Assembly (NCBI GenBank): GCA_944323285.1
Contig: CALURV010000028.1
Span: 62,001-126,000 of the forward strand
Length of the DNA stretch: 64,000 nt
From: Candidatus Gastranaerophilales bacterium
GTDB taxonomy: Bacteria; Cyanobacteriota; Vampirovibrionia; Gastranaerophilales; Gastranaerophilaceae
Direction: 5' to 3'
Below the pieces are notes generated by a model. It searched no databases and was not told the origin of the DNA. It saw nothing but the letters and a program-made list of their open reading frames with translations. Of the stretch, positions 26,376-34,697 are shown one piece after another. Position numbers and translations under genes: made by a program. Positions within the stretch are counted from its first letter, which is position 1; each line of letters opens with the position of its first letter.

Positions 26376-27065
26376 ATGATAAAACATAAAGCAACTTGCA
26401 CAAAAGTCAGAACACTAATAATACAAAAATATACACTTGAAAGACTAGGATTAAGAAATACATTAAAAGAATATCCGTTTATAAACATTATAGGAGAAGC
26501 GGAAAACGAGCAAGAAGCATTAAAAATAATAAACAAAATACAGCTTGATGTAATAATCATGGATTTATTTATAGAAAAACAAGAAAGAATCAATTTAATA
26601 AAAAATATAAAATCTAAATTCAAAAATATAAAAATTATAATACTTACCGAACATACAAAACCTGAAGATATAATTTTAGCGATAAATGCAGGAATAAGTG
26701 CCTATTGCATTAAGAATATCAAACCCGAAACACTAGCTTTAGTTATAAAAAACGTTGCTATGGGAGCAAATTGGATTGATCCATATATTTCATTAGGTGC
26801 ATTAAATTTTATTAGTAACTCAAGTAAATTAAATACAAATTATAATAACGCTGATAAAAAATATTGCAATATAAAATTAACAGAAAGAGAACTTGAAGTA
26901 TTAAAACACCTTGTCTCGGGAAAAAGTAATTCAGAAATTGCAAAAGCTCTTATTGTAAGTGTACACACTGCAAAAGCACATGTTTGCAATATATTTCAAA
27001 AAATGTGTGTAGAAGACAGAGTACAAGCAGCAGTAAAAGCTGTTAGAGAAAATATTATAAATTAG
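26376..27065 (+). CDS. NarL/LuxR-type response regulator with atypical receiver
   Basis: A 229-residue protein. Residues about 12-130 form a receiver-like domain and residues about 165-229 a LuxR HTH (KLTERELEVLKHLVSGKSN, ALIVSVHTAKAHVCNIFQKM). The phospho-acceptor D63 (IIMDLF), the Thr in ILTEH and the Lys in YCIKN are present. The acidic pair that binds Mg at the end of beta1 is replaced by Q17-K18 (LIIQKYTLERLG). Phosphorylation is therefore doubtful and it may be an orphan regulator. No histidine kinase is adjacent. It is divergent from the XRE repressor and followed directly by a repeat copy that could terminate it. Confidence 0.88.
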   Translation: MIKHKATCTKVRTLIIQKYTLERLGLRNTLKEYPFINIIGEAENEQEALKIINKIQLDVIIMDLFIEKQERINLIKNIKSKFKNIKIIILTEHTKPEDIILAINAGISAYCIKNIKPETLALVIKNVAMGANWIDPYISLGALNFISNSSKLNTNYNNADKKYCNIKLTERELEVLKHLVSGKSNSEIAKALIVSVHTAKAHVCNIFQKMCVEDRVQAAVKAVRENIIN

Positions 27066-27066
27066 A

Positions 27067-27150
27067 TTTAATCTATTATAGTAGTTTGTTACCAAGTCAT
27101 CCTCTCTAACAAAGTACTCACCGTTTGAAAATGCCACTCGAGAAATTAGT
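27067..27150 (+). repeat. Two-hairpin repeat, copy B (first half)
   Basis: Starts two bases after the NarL-type stop. It contains hairpin 1 (AGTTTGTTA with TAACAAAGT, one mismatch) and the ACTCACCGTTTGAAAATGCC segment, then loses similarity before hairpin 2. Confidence 0.7.
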
Positions 27151-27160
27151 TAGCAAATAC

Positions 27161-27685
27161 TTAATTGAAAAGTATTTTTTCAAATCTAAAAAAATATTGT
27201 CCAACTTCTTTGCTCATTCCGCCAATACTATTGTTTTTTATGTTTGGATTTTTATGTTTGGGGTTAAAAAATTCTACAATATGAAAACCACATTTATTTA
27301 CATAAAAATGAATATTCCTTTTATCAAAATATGGAGTATATGTTTCCCATACTTTTGTTTCGGGGTACATTTTTTCTATATTTAGCCATATTTTTAGCCC
27401 TATACCACGACTTTGAAAAGCAGAGTTTACATATAGTAAATCTAAACTGTTTTTTCGAGTTGTTTTATCAATAATAACAACTACCCCACCTGCTATTTTA
27501 TCATCAATTAATGCATAAAAACCTTGAGAATTAGGCTTAGCAAAAGATTCTTCAATTTCTTCAACTGAAATAATTTGTTCTTTACAAGAACCACAAGAAA
27601 TTTCGTAGCTTTCTTTAAATGCTTTTTGAATATCTTTTATAAAAGTTCGCTTATCTTTAATTGGTTTTAAAATTATATTATTCAT
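27161..27685 (-). CDS. GNAT family N-acetyltransferase
   Basis: A roughly 174-residue protein from ATG 27685. The upstream in-frame region has only a TTG start without ribosome-binding site and I exclude it. The acetyl-CoA site is clear: LDLLYVNSAFQSRGIGLKIW contains the beta4 strand and the QSRGIG pyrophosphate loop. VWETYTPYFDKRNIHFYVNKCGF is the typical end block of small GNATs. Substrate unknown; family members acetylate amines of proteins, antibiotics or metabolites. Convergent with the NarL-type gene, with repeat copy B between them. It stands alone and the ribosome-binding site is weak. Confidence 0.82.
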   Translation of the reverse strand: MNNIILKPIKDKRTFIKDIQKAFKESYEISCGSCKEQIISVEEIEESFAKPNSQGFYALIDDKIAGGVVVIIDKTTRKNSLDLLYVNSAFQSRGIGLKIWLNIEKMYPETKVWETYTPYFDKRNIHFYVNKCGFHIVEFFNPKHKNPNIKNNSIGGMSKEVGQYFFRFEKILFN

Positions 27686-27933
27686 AATGTCTATTGTAAC
27701 ATACAAAACTTGTTTTTCTAGAATAGAGACATAGTAAGCAATAGATTTATTATTTAATTTTTTATTTTTTAGAGCGAAAACCAAACATTTTTGCAACTGG
27801 ATTAAATTTTCAACTGTCTAGAAAATATTTTGTAATTTCAAGTCCTAATAAAGTCAATTCTAAGACATTGAAGAATCAATATCATACAACTTCCAACTGA
27901 TATAATTTATTATTAACAGGTGAATATGAGAAT

Positions 27934-27975
27934 ACAAATTCACTCCCACTTTCAGCTTATCATGAATTTTTACCC
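27934..27975 (+). repeat. Two-hairpin repeat, remnant F (second hairpin)
   Basis: Matches the second hairpin region (ATTCACTCCCACTTTCAGC, then TTATCATGAATTTTT). The rest of 27686-28010 shows no gene; it is plain AT-rich spacer upstream of the GNAT gene. Confidence 0.6.
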
Positions 27976-27996
27976 TGACAAATTGGGCTTTAAAAT

Positions 27997-28035
27997 ACAA
28001 AAAATAAAAAAGAGCTGACTATTAACATCAACTCT
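27997..28035 (-). terminator. Terminator of tRNA-Gln (TTG)
   Basis: On the minus strand AGAGTTGA pairs with TCAGCTCT (plus-strand bases 28028-28035 and 28011-28018; one G-U) with a 9-base loop, followed by a TTTTTTATTTTTT run. Confidence 0.85.
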
Positions 28036-28042
28036 CAAAAAA

Positions 28043-28115
28043 CTGGGACGGAAGGATTCGAACCTCCGAGATGCCTGGACCAAAACCAGGTGCCTTACCA
28101 CTTGGCGACGTCCCA
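28043..28115 (-). tRNA. tRNA-Gln (TTG)
   Basis: A 73-base cloverleaf on the minus strand. The acceptor TGGGACG pairs with CGTCCCA, the discriminator is G, the anticodon loop contains TTG, and the T arm is GGAGGTTCGAATCCTTCC. CCA is not encoded. It has its own promoter and terminator. Confidence 0.95.
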
Positions 28116-28131
28116 TCATTTCAACTCTTAT

Positions 28132-28160
28132 ATATTATTAAGAGCAAAGTTAAAAGTCAA
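28132..28160 (-). promoter_or_regulatory. Promoter of tRNA-Gln (TTG)
   Basis: On the minus strand TTGACT (28160-28155) and TAATAT (28137-28132) have a 17-base spacer, ending 16 bases before the tRNA 5' end. Confidence 0.7.
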
Positions 28161-28261
28161 GTTATTTTATGTCTTTTTATTATTTTAATATATACTTTTA
28201 TTTATTTTTATGGGTTAATTATATTATAAGTTTATATATAATTATAAAAGGAAATAAAAAA

Positions 28262-28918
28262 ATGCAAGCAAGACGTGCTGCCAGAGAACTAGCCTTAATT
28301 CTTTTTTCACAAATGGATACAATCCAGAACTTAAATAAATGGGATTTTCAAGATATTGTATTAAAGTCAGTAAGAACACTTACTAATAATGCAACTGATG
28401 AATTAAAATCTTCAACAGTTGAAATTTTAAAAATGAAAGAATTTATAGAAGAATATGAATCTAATCATCCTAAAAATTTAGAAAGACCTATCGACGTTTC
28501 AAACATACCAGTTCCAATTCCAATGACATCTGACATGCAAGGTGGGTTAGATGAATTATTAAATATAGCAGAAAAGACTATGCTTGCAATTGAAATAGCA
28601 GAAATGGCGACCCTGGAAGAAAATTCTGACGTTAAAGAATATATTGTTAAAATAGCTAATGCATATAAAGAAAATAAAGCTGAAATAGATGAACAAATCA
28701 AAAAATATGCTTTCGGTTGGGATATCAATAGACTAGTAAAAATGGATAAAGATATACTAAGAATTGCAATTTGTGAACTATTATTTGTTAAAGATGCTCC
28801 ATTAAAAGTTATTATTGATGAAGCAGTTGAACTCGCAAAAAAATACTCAACGGAAGATTCATCTTCTTTTGTTAACGGTATTCTAGGAAAAGTTGTTATT
28901 GAAAACAATTTAAAATAA
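28262..28918 (+). CDS. nusB: Transcription antitermination factor NusB
   Basis: A 218-residue member of the NusB family, which with NusE/S10 binds boxA RNA in rRNA antitermination. The N-terminal block MQARRAARELALILFSQMD and the C-terminal block KMDKDILRIAICELLFVKD, APLKVIIDEAVELAKKYSTE, SSSFVNGILGKV match the family. It carries a central insertion of about 70 residues, as in the longer cyanobacterial-type NusB proteins. ATG 28262 has AAGGAAA 5 bases upstream; an in-frame ATG at 28169 lacks one and lies in low-complexity sequence. ftsY follows after 12 bases, a gene order known from Cyanobacteria. Confidence 0.93.
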   Translation: MQARRAARELALILFSQMDTIQNLNKWDFQDIVLKSVRTLTNNATDELKSSTVEILKMKEFIEEYESNHPKNLERPIDVSNIPVPIPMTSDMQGGLDELLNIAEKTMLAIEIAEMATLEENSDVKEYIVKIANAYKENKAEIDEQIKKYAFGWDINRLVKMDKDILRIAICELLFVKDAPLKVIIDEAVELAKKYSTEDSSSFVNGILGKVVIENNLK

Positions 28919-28930
28919 TTCGGTTTTTAT

Positions 28931-29917
28931 ATGTTTAATTTCTTCAAAAAAAGTGATACTGAAAATATAAATAATGAACAAAAAGAAGAAAATAAAAATA
29001 AATCTTTTTGGAATTTTTCATTTGAAGGTTTAAAAAAAACCATATCAAATACTACACAAAATCTTGTTGATAATGTTGTTGCATCAGTTGAAGAAGAAGA
29101 AGAATTTGATGATTTTATATTAGATGATATGGAAGATTTATTAATAAAAGCTGATTTAGGCGTAAGCATAGCTTCTTCTATTACAGACAAACTAAGAAAA
29201 CAGACAAGAGTAAAACCATCTGAAATAAAACAATTTTTAAAAGAAGAGTTTTCTAATATATTAAATTCAACAGGTACATCAGAATTAAATTTTGATGAAA
29301 ATAATCTCAATATATTTTTTATAACAGGAGTAAACGGAGCCGGAAAAACAACCTTAATTGCTAAACTTGCATATAAATTCAGACTTTCAGGTAAAAAGGT
29401 TTTACTTGCAGCAGCAGATACATTCAGAGCTGCAGCAGAAGAACAGCTTGACATTTGGGCACAAAGAGCAGGTGTTGATATATATAGAAAAGATGGTATT
29501 GATTCAGCTGCAGTTGTTTTTGATGCCATAAAAAAAGCACAAAATGAAAATTATGACATTCTTTTAATTGATACAGCAGGAAGGCTACACAATAAAAGAA
29601 ATTTAATGGAAGAATTAAATAAAGTTAAATCTGTAATAGATAAATTAGCTCCAAACTCTTTAAAAGAAAGTATACTTGTTCTTGATGCAAATACCGGACA
29701 AAATGGACTTAGCCAAGCAAAATTATTTTCTGAAGCTGTGAATTTAACATCTGTTGCTCTTACAAAATTAGATGGAAGCGCAAAAGGTGGTATTATCATT
29801 GCGATTGCTAAAGAATTCAATCTTCCTGTTAAGTTAATTGGCATCGGAGAAAAATTAGAAGACTTAAAATTATTCAATCCCTCTGATTTTATAGATGCTT
29901 TATTTGAGAAGAAATAA
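28931..29917 (+). CDS. ftsY: Signal recognition particle receptor FtsY
   Basis: A 328-residue SRP-family GTPase that docks SRP-ribosome complexes at the inner membrane. It has a short charged, acidic N-terminal A region (about 60 residues), the N domain four-helix bundle, then the G domain: GVNGAGKTTLIAKLAY (P-loop), DTFRAAAEEQLDIWAQRAGVD (insertion box region), LIDTAGRLHNKRNLMEEL (G3), TKLDGSAKGG (G4) and the closing IGIGEKLEDLKLFNP block. No transmembrane span. It is likely co-transcribed with nusB 12 bases upstream. Repeat copy C begins right at its stop codon and may provide the terminator. Confidence 0.96.
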   Translation: MFNFFKKSDTENINNEQKEENKNKSFWNFSFEGLKKTISNTTQNLVDNVVASVEEEEEFDDFILDDMEDLLIKADLGVSIASSITDKLRKQTRVKPSEIKQFLKEEFSNILNSTGTSELNFDENNLNIFFITGVNGAGKTTLIAKLAYKFRLSGKKVLLAAADTFRAAAEEQLDIWAQRAGVDIYRKDGIDSAAVVFDAIKKAQNENYDILLIDTAGRLHNKRNLMEELNKVKSVIDKLAPNSLKESILVLDANTGQNGLSQAKLFSEAVNLTSVALTKLDGSAKGGIIIAIAKEFNLPVKLIGIGEKLEDLKLFNPSDFIDALFEKK

Positions 29918-30095
29918 TTTAATCTGGTATCGCACTTTGTTATCTTCTCATCCTCGCTAACAAAGTACTCACCTTTTAAAAACTCTGCTTTCCTTCGTTT
30001 CACTACGGATACAAACTCACACAATAACAAAGTTTTTGTTTCGTTTTGTAAAAAAATTCACTCACTCTTACAGCTTATCGTGAATTTTTTCTCGG
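29918..30095 (+). repeat. Two-hairpin repeat, copy C (full length)
   Basis: The longest clean copy, about 178 bases. It has the TTTAATCTGGTATCGC start, hairpin 1 (ACTTTGTTA...CTAACAAAGT), a middle with TTTCGTTTTGTAAAAAAATT, and hairpin 2 (AAAAAATTCAC with GTGAATTTTTT), ending TCTCGG. It lies between the convergent ftsY and SIMPL genes and fills the gap. Confidence 0.8.
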
Positions 30096-30110
30096 ACTAA
30101 TTTTATATAT

Positions 30111-30848
30111 TTATTTTACGGTAAATGTTGCACTAACAGTAGCAACTACTTTTTTCTCTATAGATGAAGTATCGTTATAGCCATAATCGGAAACTTCAGT
30201 TGAGTCAACAGGAACTATTTGGAAAACTCCCATTTTAGCACTATTAATAGCTCCTATTTTACCATTTGTAGCTTTTACCATACTTTTAGCTCTATCTTGT
30301 GCATTTCTAGTTGCTTCACCAACCATTTTAACTTTTATATCATCCAAGTTTGAAACATAATATTGAATATTTTCGGCATTTAAATTAATATCTTGATTTA
30401 CAAGTTCATCAATTTTTTTAGATAATTTAGTTAAAGTAGTTGTATCATTAACTTTAATAGTAACACTTTGGTAAACGGTATAACTTTCAAGTTCATTGGT
30501 TGAAGCACCATTTGCTGTTCTTTTATAATTTTCATAACTTCCTATAGAAGAAAAATTAACATTTTTTTCATCTATTCCGTTTGAAAGAAGGAAATCTTTT
30601 ATTTTAGCAGCATCAGAATTTAACTTTGCATAACCTTCTTTTAAGGTTAATGACTTAGTTCTAAAATTTATAATCCAAGAAGAAGAATCAGATGTAACAT
30701 TCTGACTTGCGCTTCCTGTTACTCTTATTGTTTGATTTTGAAGTTTTTGAAATTCAACAATAGCGTTAGATAAAATATAAGTCGAGAAAACACACCCTAA
30801 AGCAATAATTATACCAAGAACAATAACCTGATAATCTTTAATCTGCAT
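30111..30848 (-). CDS. SIMPL-domain (DUF541) envelope protein
   Basis: A 245-residue protein with one N-terminal membrane anchor (VIVLGIIIALGCVFSTYIL), then the SIMPL/DUF541 domain: TIRVTGSASQNVTSDSSSW, a KIKDFLLSNGIDEKNVNF helix-strand, SYTVYQSVTIKV, and ATRNAQDRAKSMVKATNGKI near the end. Family members (such as BP26 and OmpA-related SIMPL proteins) are periplasmic oligomers of unclear role, often linked to oxidative stress. ATG has AAGGAG 6 bases upstream. A tRNA-Gln gene lies just upstream on the same strand. Confidence 0.88.
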   Translation of the reverse strand: MQIKDYQVIVLGIIIALGCVFSTYILSNAIVEFQKLQNQTIRVTGSASQNVTSDSSSWIINFRTKSLTLKEGYAKLNSDAAKIKDFLLSNGIDEKNVNFSSIGSYENYKRTANGASTNELESYTVYQSVTIKVNDTTTLTKLSKKIDELVNQDINLNAENIQYYVSNLDDIKVKMVGEATRNAQDRAKSMVKATNGKIGAINSAKMGVFQIVPVDSTEVSDYGYNDTSSIEKKVVATVSATFTVK

Positions 30849-30874
30849 AAAAAACTCCTTATTAATAAATTAAA

Positions 30875-30945
30875 CTCCCCCTCAAGGATTCGAACCTCGA
30901 TAGCAACATCCAGAGTGTTGCGTCCTACCATTAGACGAAAGGGGA
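30875..30945 (-). tRNA. tRNA-Gln (CTG)
   Basis: A 71-base cloverleaf on the minus strand. The acceptor TCCCCTT pairs with AGGGGGA (one G-U), the anticodon loop is CTCTGGA with CTG, and the T arm is CGAGGTTCGAATCCTTG with discriminator G. CCA is not encoded. It lies between the AsmA-like and SIMPL genes. Confidence 0.92.
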
Positions 30946-30991
30946 CTATTAAACTAAATATATTTTACTACAAAAAATTTGTTTTTAATAT

Positions 30992-33751
30992 CTATTTTAT
31001 CTTTTTAAGTGAAGATATAAAATTATTATGTTCAACATCACCATCAACTTTAGTTAAAAATACCTGACAATCTTTTTCATCTGCATCTATATCGGGTAAT
31101 TGTGAAAGTTCTGCCGCATAATAATTTGAATCATTTCTGCTGTTTAAAGGAATTCTATTAGCTAAACTGTTTAATGAGAAATTCCTTAAAAATCCGGCAA
31201 AACCTTTATTTTTATTTGAAAATTTTGTATATATTCTTAATATTGCATCACTATTTTCTAAGTTATATCGGCCAATAATAAAAGCACTTAATTGAGGAGA
31301 ATAAGATTTTATTTTCATCATCTCTATTACATTATTTTTTAATATTAAATCACCTGTTATTTTATCAAAATTACCTTCCGGAATATTAATCAAATCAGAA
31401 AATACAGAAGGGCTAATCATTGCAAGAGGATTTCTAAATAATGCAGCAAATTTTAAAACATATTCAACCAAACCAACTTTTTGTATAGTACCATTTTTTA
31501 CTACAAATTTTATAACTCCATTTAATTTGAGAGTTTCATCTGTATTTAAATTAATATAACCGCTTGCTTTTCCTGATATTTCTCTTTTTAAATTTAAAAT
31601 AGCAGTTGACATTATATCAGAATTTACATCTTTTATTCCAAGCTTTATACTATATTTCTGGTTTTTTAAATCGCAATTTACATCGGCAGAAGAATGACCC
31701 TCTGCAATATCAAATCTGTTAGAATGCATTTGAAATATAGAATTTTTATCTAAAGACATATTAGCTTTAATATTAGAGAAATTTATTTCCTTATATTTTC
31801 CGCTTAAGACTTTTACAATACATTCTTGAATAATTAAATTTTTAACATCAAAAGCTAAAGCATCATCTGCATCATCACTGTCATCAATTTCTTCTTTTGT
31901 ATAGTCTGCCTGTTGAACAGGAGCATTCATTGCTCTCATAATTCTTTCAACATCAACATTATCGAGAGTTAAAGTTATATTTCGTACCAAAATAGGAAAT
32001 ATTATAGCATTGCCAATTTTACCTTTAAAGTCATATTGGCAGCGTCTAAACTTGCCTTGAGCAAATATATTTAATGATTTATCTGCAGTTACAACCTTTC
32101 CTTTTTTTAAGAAAAGCCTTTGAGAAGGAATAGCAACACCTTCTGCTTCAAGATTAGCTTTAATAATAGGGAATTTACCGAGGTCAACATACTGCATATT
32201 GCCGCTAAATTTCCCTTTTCTAAACATTTTTTTGCCTACAATAACATTTAAAAATTCACTAGGAAGAGGATTTGGTATATCAAAACCAAAATCAGAAACT
32301 TTCCCGCTAACAATATTAACATTACCATTTAATGTTAATATCGGTTTTATACCTTTACTCGCTTTAGTAATTTCTTTTGCAATATAATAATTTATTGTTT
32401 CAATATTTAAGTTATCGCCAATTAAATGCATATCGGCTTTAAAAGCTCTATCATAACCTACAGGGCTGAAAGAATTACCTTCAAGAAGGATATCATCACC
32501 TTTAGCAACTTTCCCCATTAAAGTAATATCAAACTTATTATTTTTTGATTTTATTATAATTTTTGACCTGCTGTCACCAACAAGAGAAATAGAGACTCCT
32601 GCAACTTTTGAAAGATAATCTTGTGCAAATTCATTTGTTATAGCTGCACTCATATCAATAGTAGTATCTGCCGTTTTTAAATAATCTTTTACGCTGCCGT
32701 TAAAACTAAATTCGTTATTTTTACTACTTCCATAAAACCCTTTAAAATTTTTTAGTATTAAATCATTACCTTCTAATGCAACAACGCCTGAATTAACAAG
32801 AAACGGCATATTATTTAATGGTATTATTTGGGCAGAAATTCTGTTAAATATAATATCTCCGGTCAACCCTTTATTAGTCATTTTGAATTTAAAATCAAAA
32901 TCACCTCTTAATTTTTTTATCATTGCTAACTGTTCATCAATATTATTTTCAATAATATTAGTTTGTAAAAGTTTAATAATATCTGGAATAAAGAATCTTT
33001 TAGCATAAACAATAACTTCAAAGTTTTTCTTTCTGTCTGCCCAAGCATTAAAAAACATTTTTGAATAATTTATTATAAGGGGACAATCATTAACAAAAAT
33101 CTGCTTATCTTTAATAACAACCTTATTATCATCTTTTATAGCTATTTTTACTGTTTTACCATCTTTTACAATATCTGCATTAAAATTGAAATGGACATAT
33201 CTTTCTATTTTTTGAGTATTATCTATTTTTAAATCTGAAGCATTTAATTTAATAAATGTATCTTTTACCGGTGTATACAAAATAGTAGAATTATTTAAAT
33301 AAAGAATAGAATCAAATAAATCAATATCAAATGAAGATTCTGTTTCTTTTTTCTCTTCTGATACAGGAAGTAATTTCATTATTTTATCAGCATCAACAAA
33401 AAGGTTATCAGCCCCGAATCTATCAACTATTAAGGATTTTTTTAATATATTTCTTATATCAATCTGAGAATCTAAGTCTTTAACATATAATATTCTGTCA
33501 ACAGCTTTATTTAAGGATAAAGAAACAACTTTAAATTCAATTTTAGGGAAATTTTTTGTAACTAATATAGGTTTTTCTATATCAACATATAAATTTGTAT
33601 AATTATTTACTAAATTTTCCGAGAAAGAAATTACTTTTTCATTAGAAACAGCCCAAGGTAATACCTTGAAATAAATAAATATACAAGCACAAGCGAGTAC
33701 AATAAATACCAAAATAAACCCAAATAAAATTTTAGAAATTAACTTCAACAT
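30992..33751 (-). CDS. AsmA-like envelope protein
   Basis: A 919-residue protein with a single N-terminal membrane span (ILFGFILVFIVLACACIFIYF), followed by a long beta-strand-rich periplasmic part, as in AsmA/TamB-type proteins that bridge inner and outer membrane and are implicated in phospholipid transport. The C-terminal AsmA block is recognisable: GYINLNTDETLKLNG, KNGTIQKVGLVEYVLKFAAL, GNFDKITGDLILKNNVIEM, and FIIGRYNLENSDAILRIYT. An acidic linker (EEIDDSDDADD) lies near residue 630. It implies a diderm cell. It is divergent from the WG-repeat gene with only 26 bases between the two start codons. Confidence 0.85.
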   Translation of the reverse strand: MLKLISKILFGFILVFIVLACACIFIYFKVLPWAVSNEKVISFSENLVNNYTNLYVDIEKPILVTKNFPKIEFKVVSLSLNKAVDRILYVKDLDSQIDIRNILKKSLIVDRFGADNLFVDADKIMKLLPVSEEKKETESSFDIDLFDSILYLNNSTILYTPVKDTFIKLNASDLKIDNTQKIERYVHFNFNADIVKDGKTVKIAIKDDNKVVIKDKQIFVNDCPLIINYSKMFFNAWADRKKNFEVIVYAKRFFIPDIIKLLQTNIIENNIDEQLAMIKKLRGDFDFKFKMTNKGLTGDIIFNRISAQIIPLNNMPFLVNSGVVALEGNDLILKNFKGFYGSSKNNEFSFNGSVKDYLKTADTTIDMSAAITNEFAQDYLSKVAGVSISLVGDSRSKIIIKSKNNKFDITLMGKVAKGDDILLEGNSFSPVGYDRAFKADMHLIGDNLNIETINYYIAKEITKASKGIKPILTLNGNVNIVSGKVSDFGFDIPNPLPSEFLNVIVGKKMFRKGKFSGNMQYVDLGKFPIIKANLEAEGVAIPSQRLFLKKGKVVTADKSLNIFAQGKFRRCQYDFKGKIGNAIIFPILVRNITLTLDNVDVERIMRAMNAPVQQADYTKEEIDDSDDADDALAFDVKNLIIQECIVKVLSGKYKEINFSNIKANMSLDKNSIFQMHSNRFDIAEGHSSADVNCDLKNQKYSIKLGIKDVNSDIMSTAILNLKREISGKASGYINLNTDETLKLNGVIKFVVKNGTIQKVGLVEYVLKFAALFRNPLAMISPSVFSDLINIPEGNFDKITGDLILKNNVIEMMKIKSYSPQLSAFIIGRYNLENSDAILRIYTKFSNKNKGFAGFLRNFSLNSLANRIPLNSRNDSNYYAAELSQLPDIDADEKDCQVFLTKVDGDVEHNNFISSLKKIK

Positions 33752-33764
33752 AACATCACTATGA

Positions 33765-33770
33765 TATAAT
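33765..33770 (+). promoter_or_regulatory. -10 box implying a near-leaderless transcript
   Basis: TATAAT lies 8 bases before ATG 33778, so transcription should begin at or within a base of the start codon. No ribosome-binding site precedes the ATG. The -35 (CTTCAA, 33743-33748) is weak. The gap to the divergent AsmA-like gene is only 26 bases. Confidence 0.45.
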
Positions 33771-33777
33771 AAAAATC

Positions 33778-34659
33778 ATGAAAAAGTTATTATTTTTAAT
33801 TTGCACTACATTTTTTTTAATACAAAATTCTTCACTAGGTCAAATCAATATTTATAGTGAAGACAATAAATTCGGTATAAAAAATGAACAACAAGAAGTT
33901 GTAGTTAAACCTATATACAATAAAATTATAAGATTATCTGATGAATCTTTTATTGTACAAAAGAAAAATAAATTTGGAATTATAAATAAAGACGGCGAGA
34001 TTCTTGTTCCTATAAAGTACCGTCACGTTGAAAGAGTATTAGGCAAATATGCAAAACTGGGGAATTACGGCGACTTTGGATTATATGATGAAACAGGATT
34101 TGCAGTTATTCCTCCGATATATGATTCTATAGATTTATTATTTGGCGGAATGCTCCTTACATATAAAGATTATAAATACGGGGTCAGCGATTTTAGCGGA
34201 AAAGTTATTTTAGAAAATATATTTGATGATATATATATGCCAAAACCCAATATTATGAGAATAGAATATAACGGACAATGGTATGAAATAGAGCAAGTTT
34301 CATCAGATACTTTAAAACTTCCCGATGATGTAAAAACAGTAAAAACAAGTTCTGACTTTAAGGTTACTAATATAGTAGTAAATACAGGTGTTGTATCAGG
34401 ATATTCTGTATTAACATTTACTGACTATATAATAAAAATGATATCATCTATATCTCCTGCCCATGAAGATACTATTGATGAATTAATGCTATCACAAGGT
34501 GCAGAAACAGTATCAATATTAATAAAGTTAACCTGGTTGCCAAGATACCCTTTCAGCTATGCCAGAAACTATTACAAATATATAAGGAATCCAAATAACG
34601 GACCTTTAAGCTCAATAAGGAAAAAATTATTAAAGAAAATGAATAAAACGACCCCATAA
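33778..34659 (+). CDS. Exported WG-repeat protein
   Basis: A 293-residue protein with a signal peptide (KKLLFLICTTFFLIQNSS) and four WG-type repeats of about 25 residues: NKFGIKNEQQEVVVKPIY, NKFGIINKDGEILVPIKY, GDFGLYDETGFAVIPPIY and YKYGVSDFSGKVILENIF. The Trp of the WG pair is replaced by Phe or Tyr in each. WG repeats build beta-rich binding surfaces and carry no catalysis. The C-terminal 100 residues are Lys-rich with a possible membrane-adjacent helix (VVSGYSVLTFTDYIIKMI) and no recognised domain. Probably periplasmic. Its stop codon lies inside the loop of a bidirectional terminator hairpin. Confidence 0.78.
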   Translation: MKKLLFLICTTFFLIQNSSLGQINIYSEDNKFGIKNEQQEVVVKPIYNKIIRLSDESFIVQKKNKFGIINKDGEILVPIKYRHVERVLGKYAKLGNYGDFGLYDETGFAVIPPIYDSIDLLFGGMLLTYKDYKYGVSDFSGKVILENIFDDIYMPKPNIMRIEYNGQWYEIEQVSSDTLKLPDDVKTVKTSSDFKVTNIVVNTGVVSGYSVLTFTDYIIKMISSISPAHEDTIDELMLSQGAETVSILIKLTWLPRYPFSYARNYYKYIRNPNNGPLSSIRKKLLKKMNKTTP

Positions 34660-34669
34660 AGAGGTCGTT
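34647..34669. terminator. Bidirectional terminator between WG-repeat gene and nusA
   Basis: AACGACC (34647-34653) pairs with GGTCGTT (34663-34669). A T-rich stretch follows on both strands (ATTATATTT on plus, TTATTCATTTTC on minus), so it can serve both convergent genes. Confidence 0.7.
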
Positions 34670-34697
34670 ATTATATTTCCAGTATTATCTCTCGCAG

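Noticed and set aside
28169-28261. Longer N-terminus for NusB from ATG 28169
   Set aside because: It encodes a Phe/Tyr/Ile-rich stretch unlike NusB and lacks a ribosome site, while ATG 28262 has one and fits the family start.
28465-28908. 147-codon frame antisense to nusB
   Set aside because: It is a Ser/Ile-rich shadow of the nusB codons without ribosome site or domain; nusB is certain.
28927-29529. 200-codon frame antisense to ftsY
   Set aside because: Low-complexity Ser/Phe-rich shadow opposite the ftsY GTPase domain.
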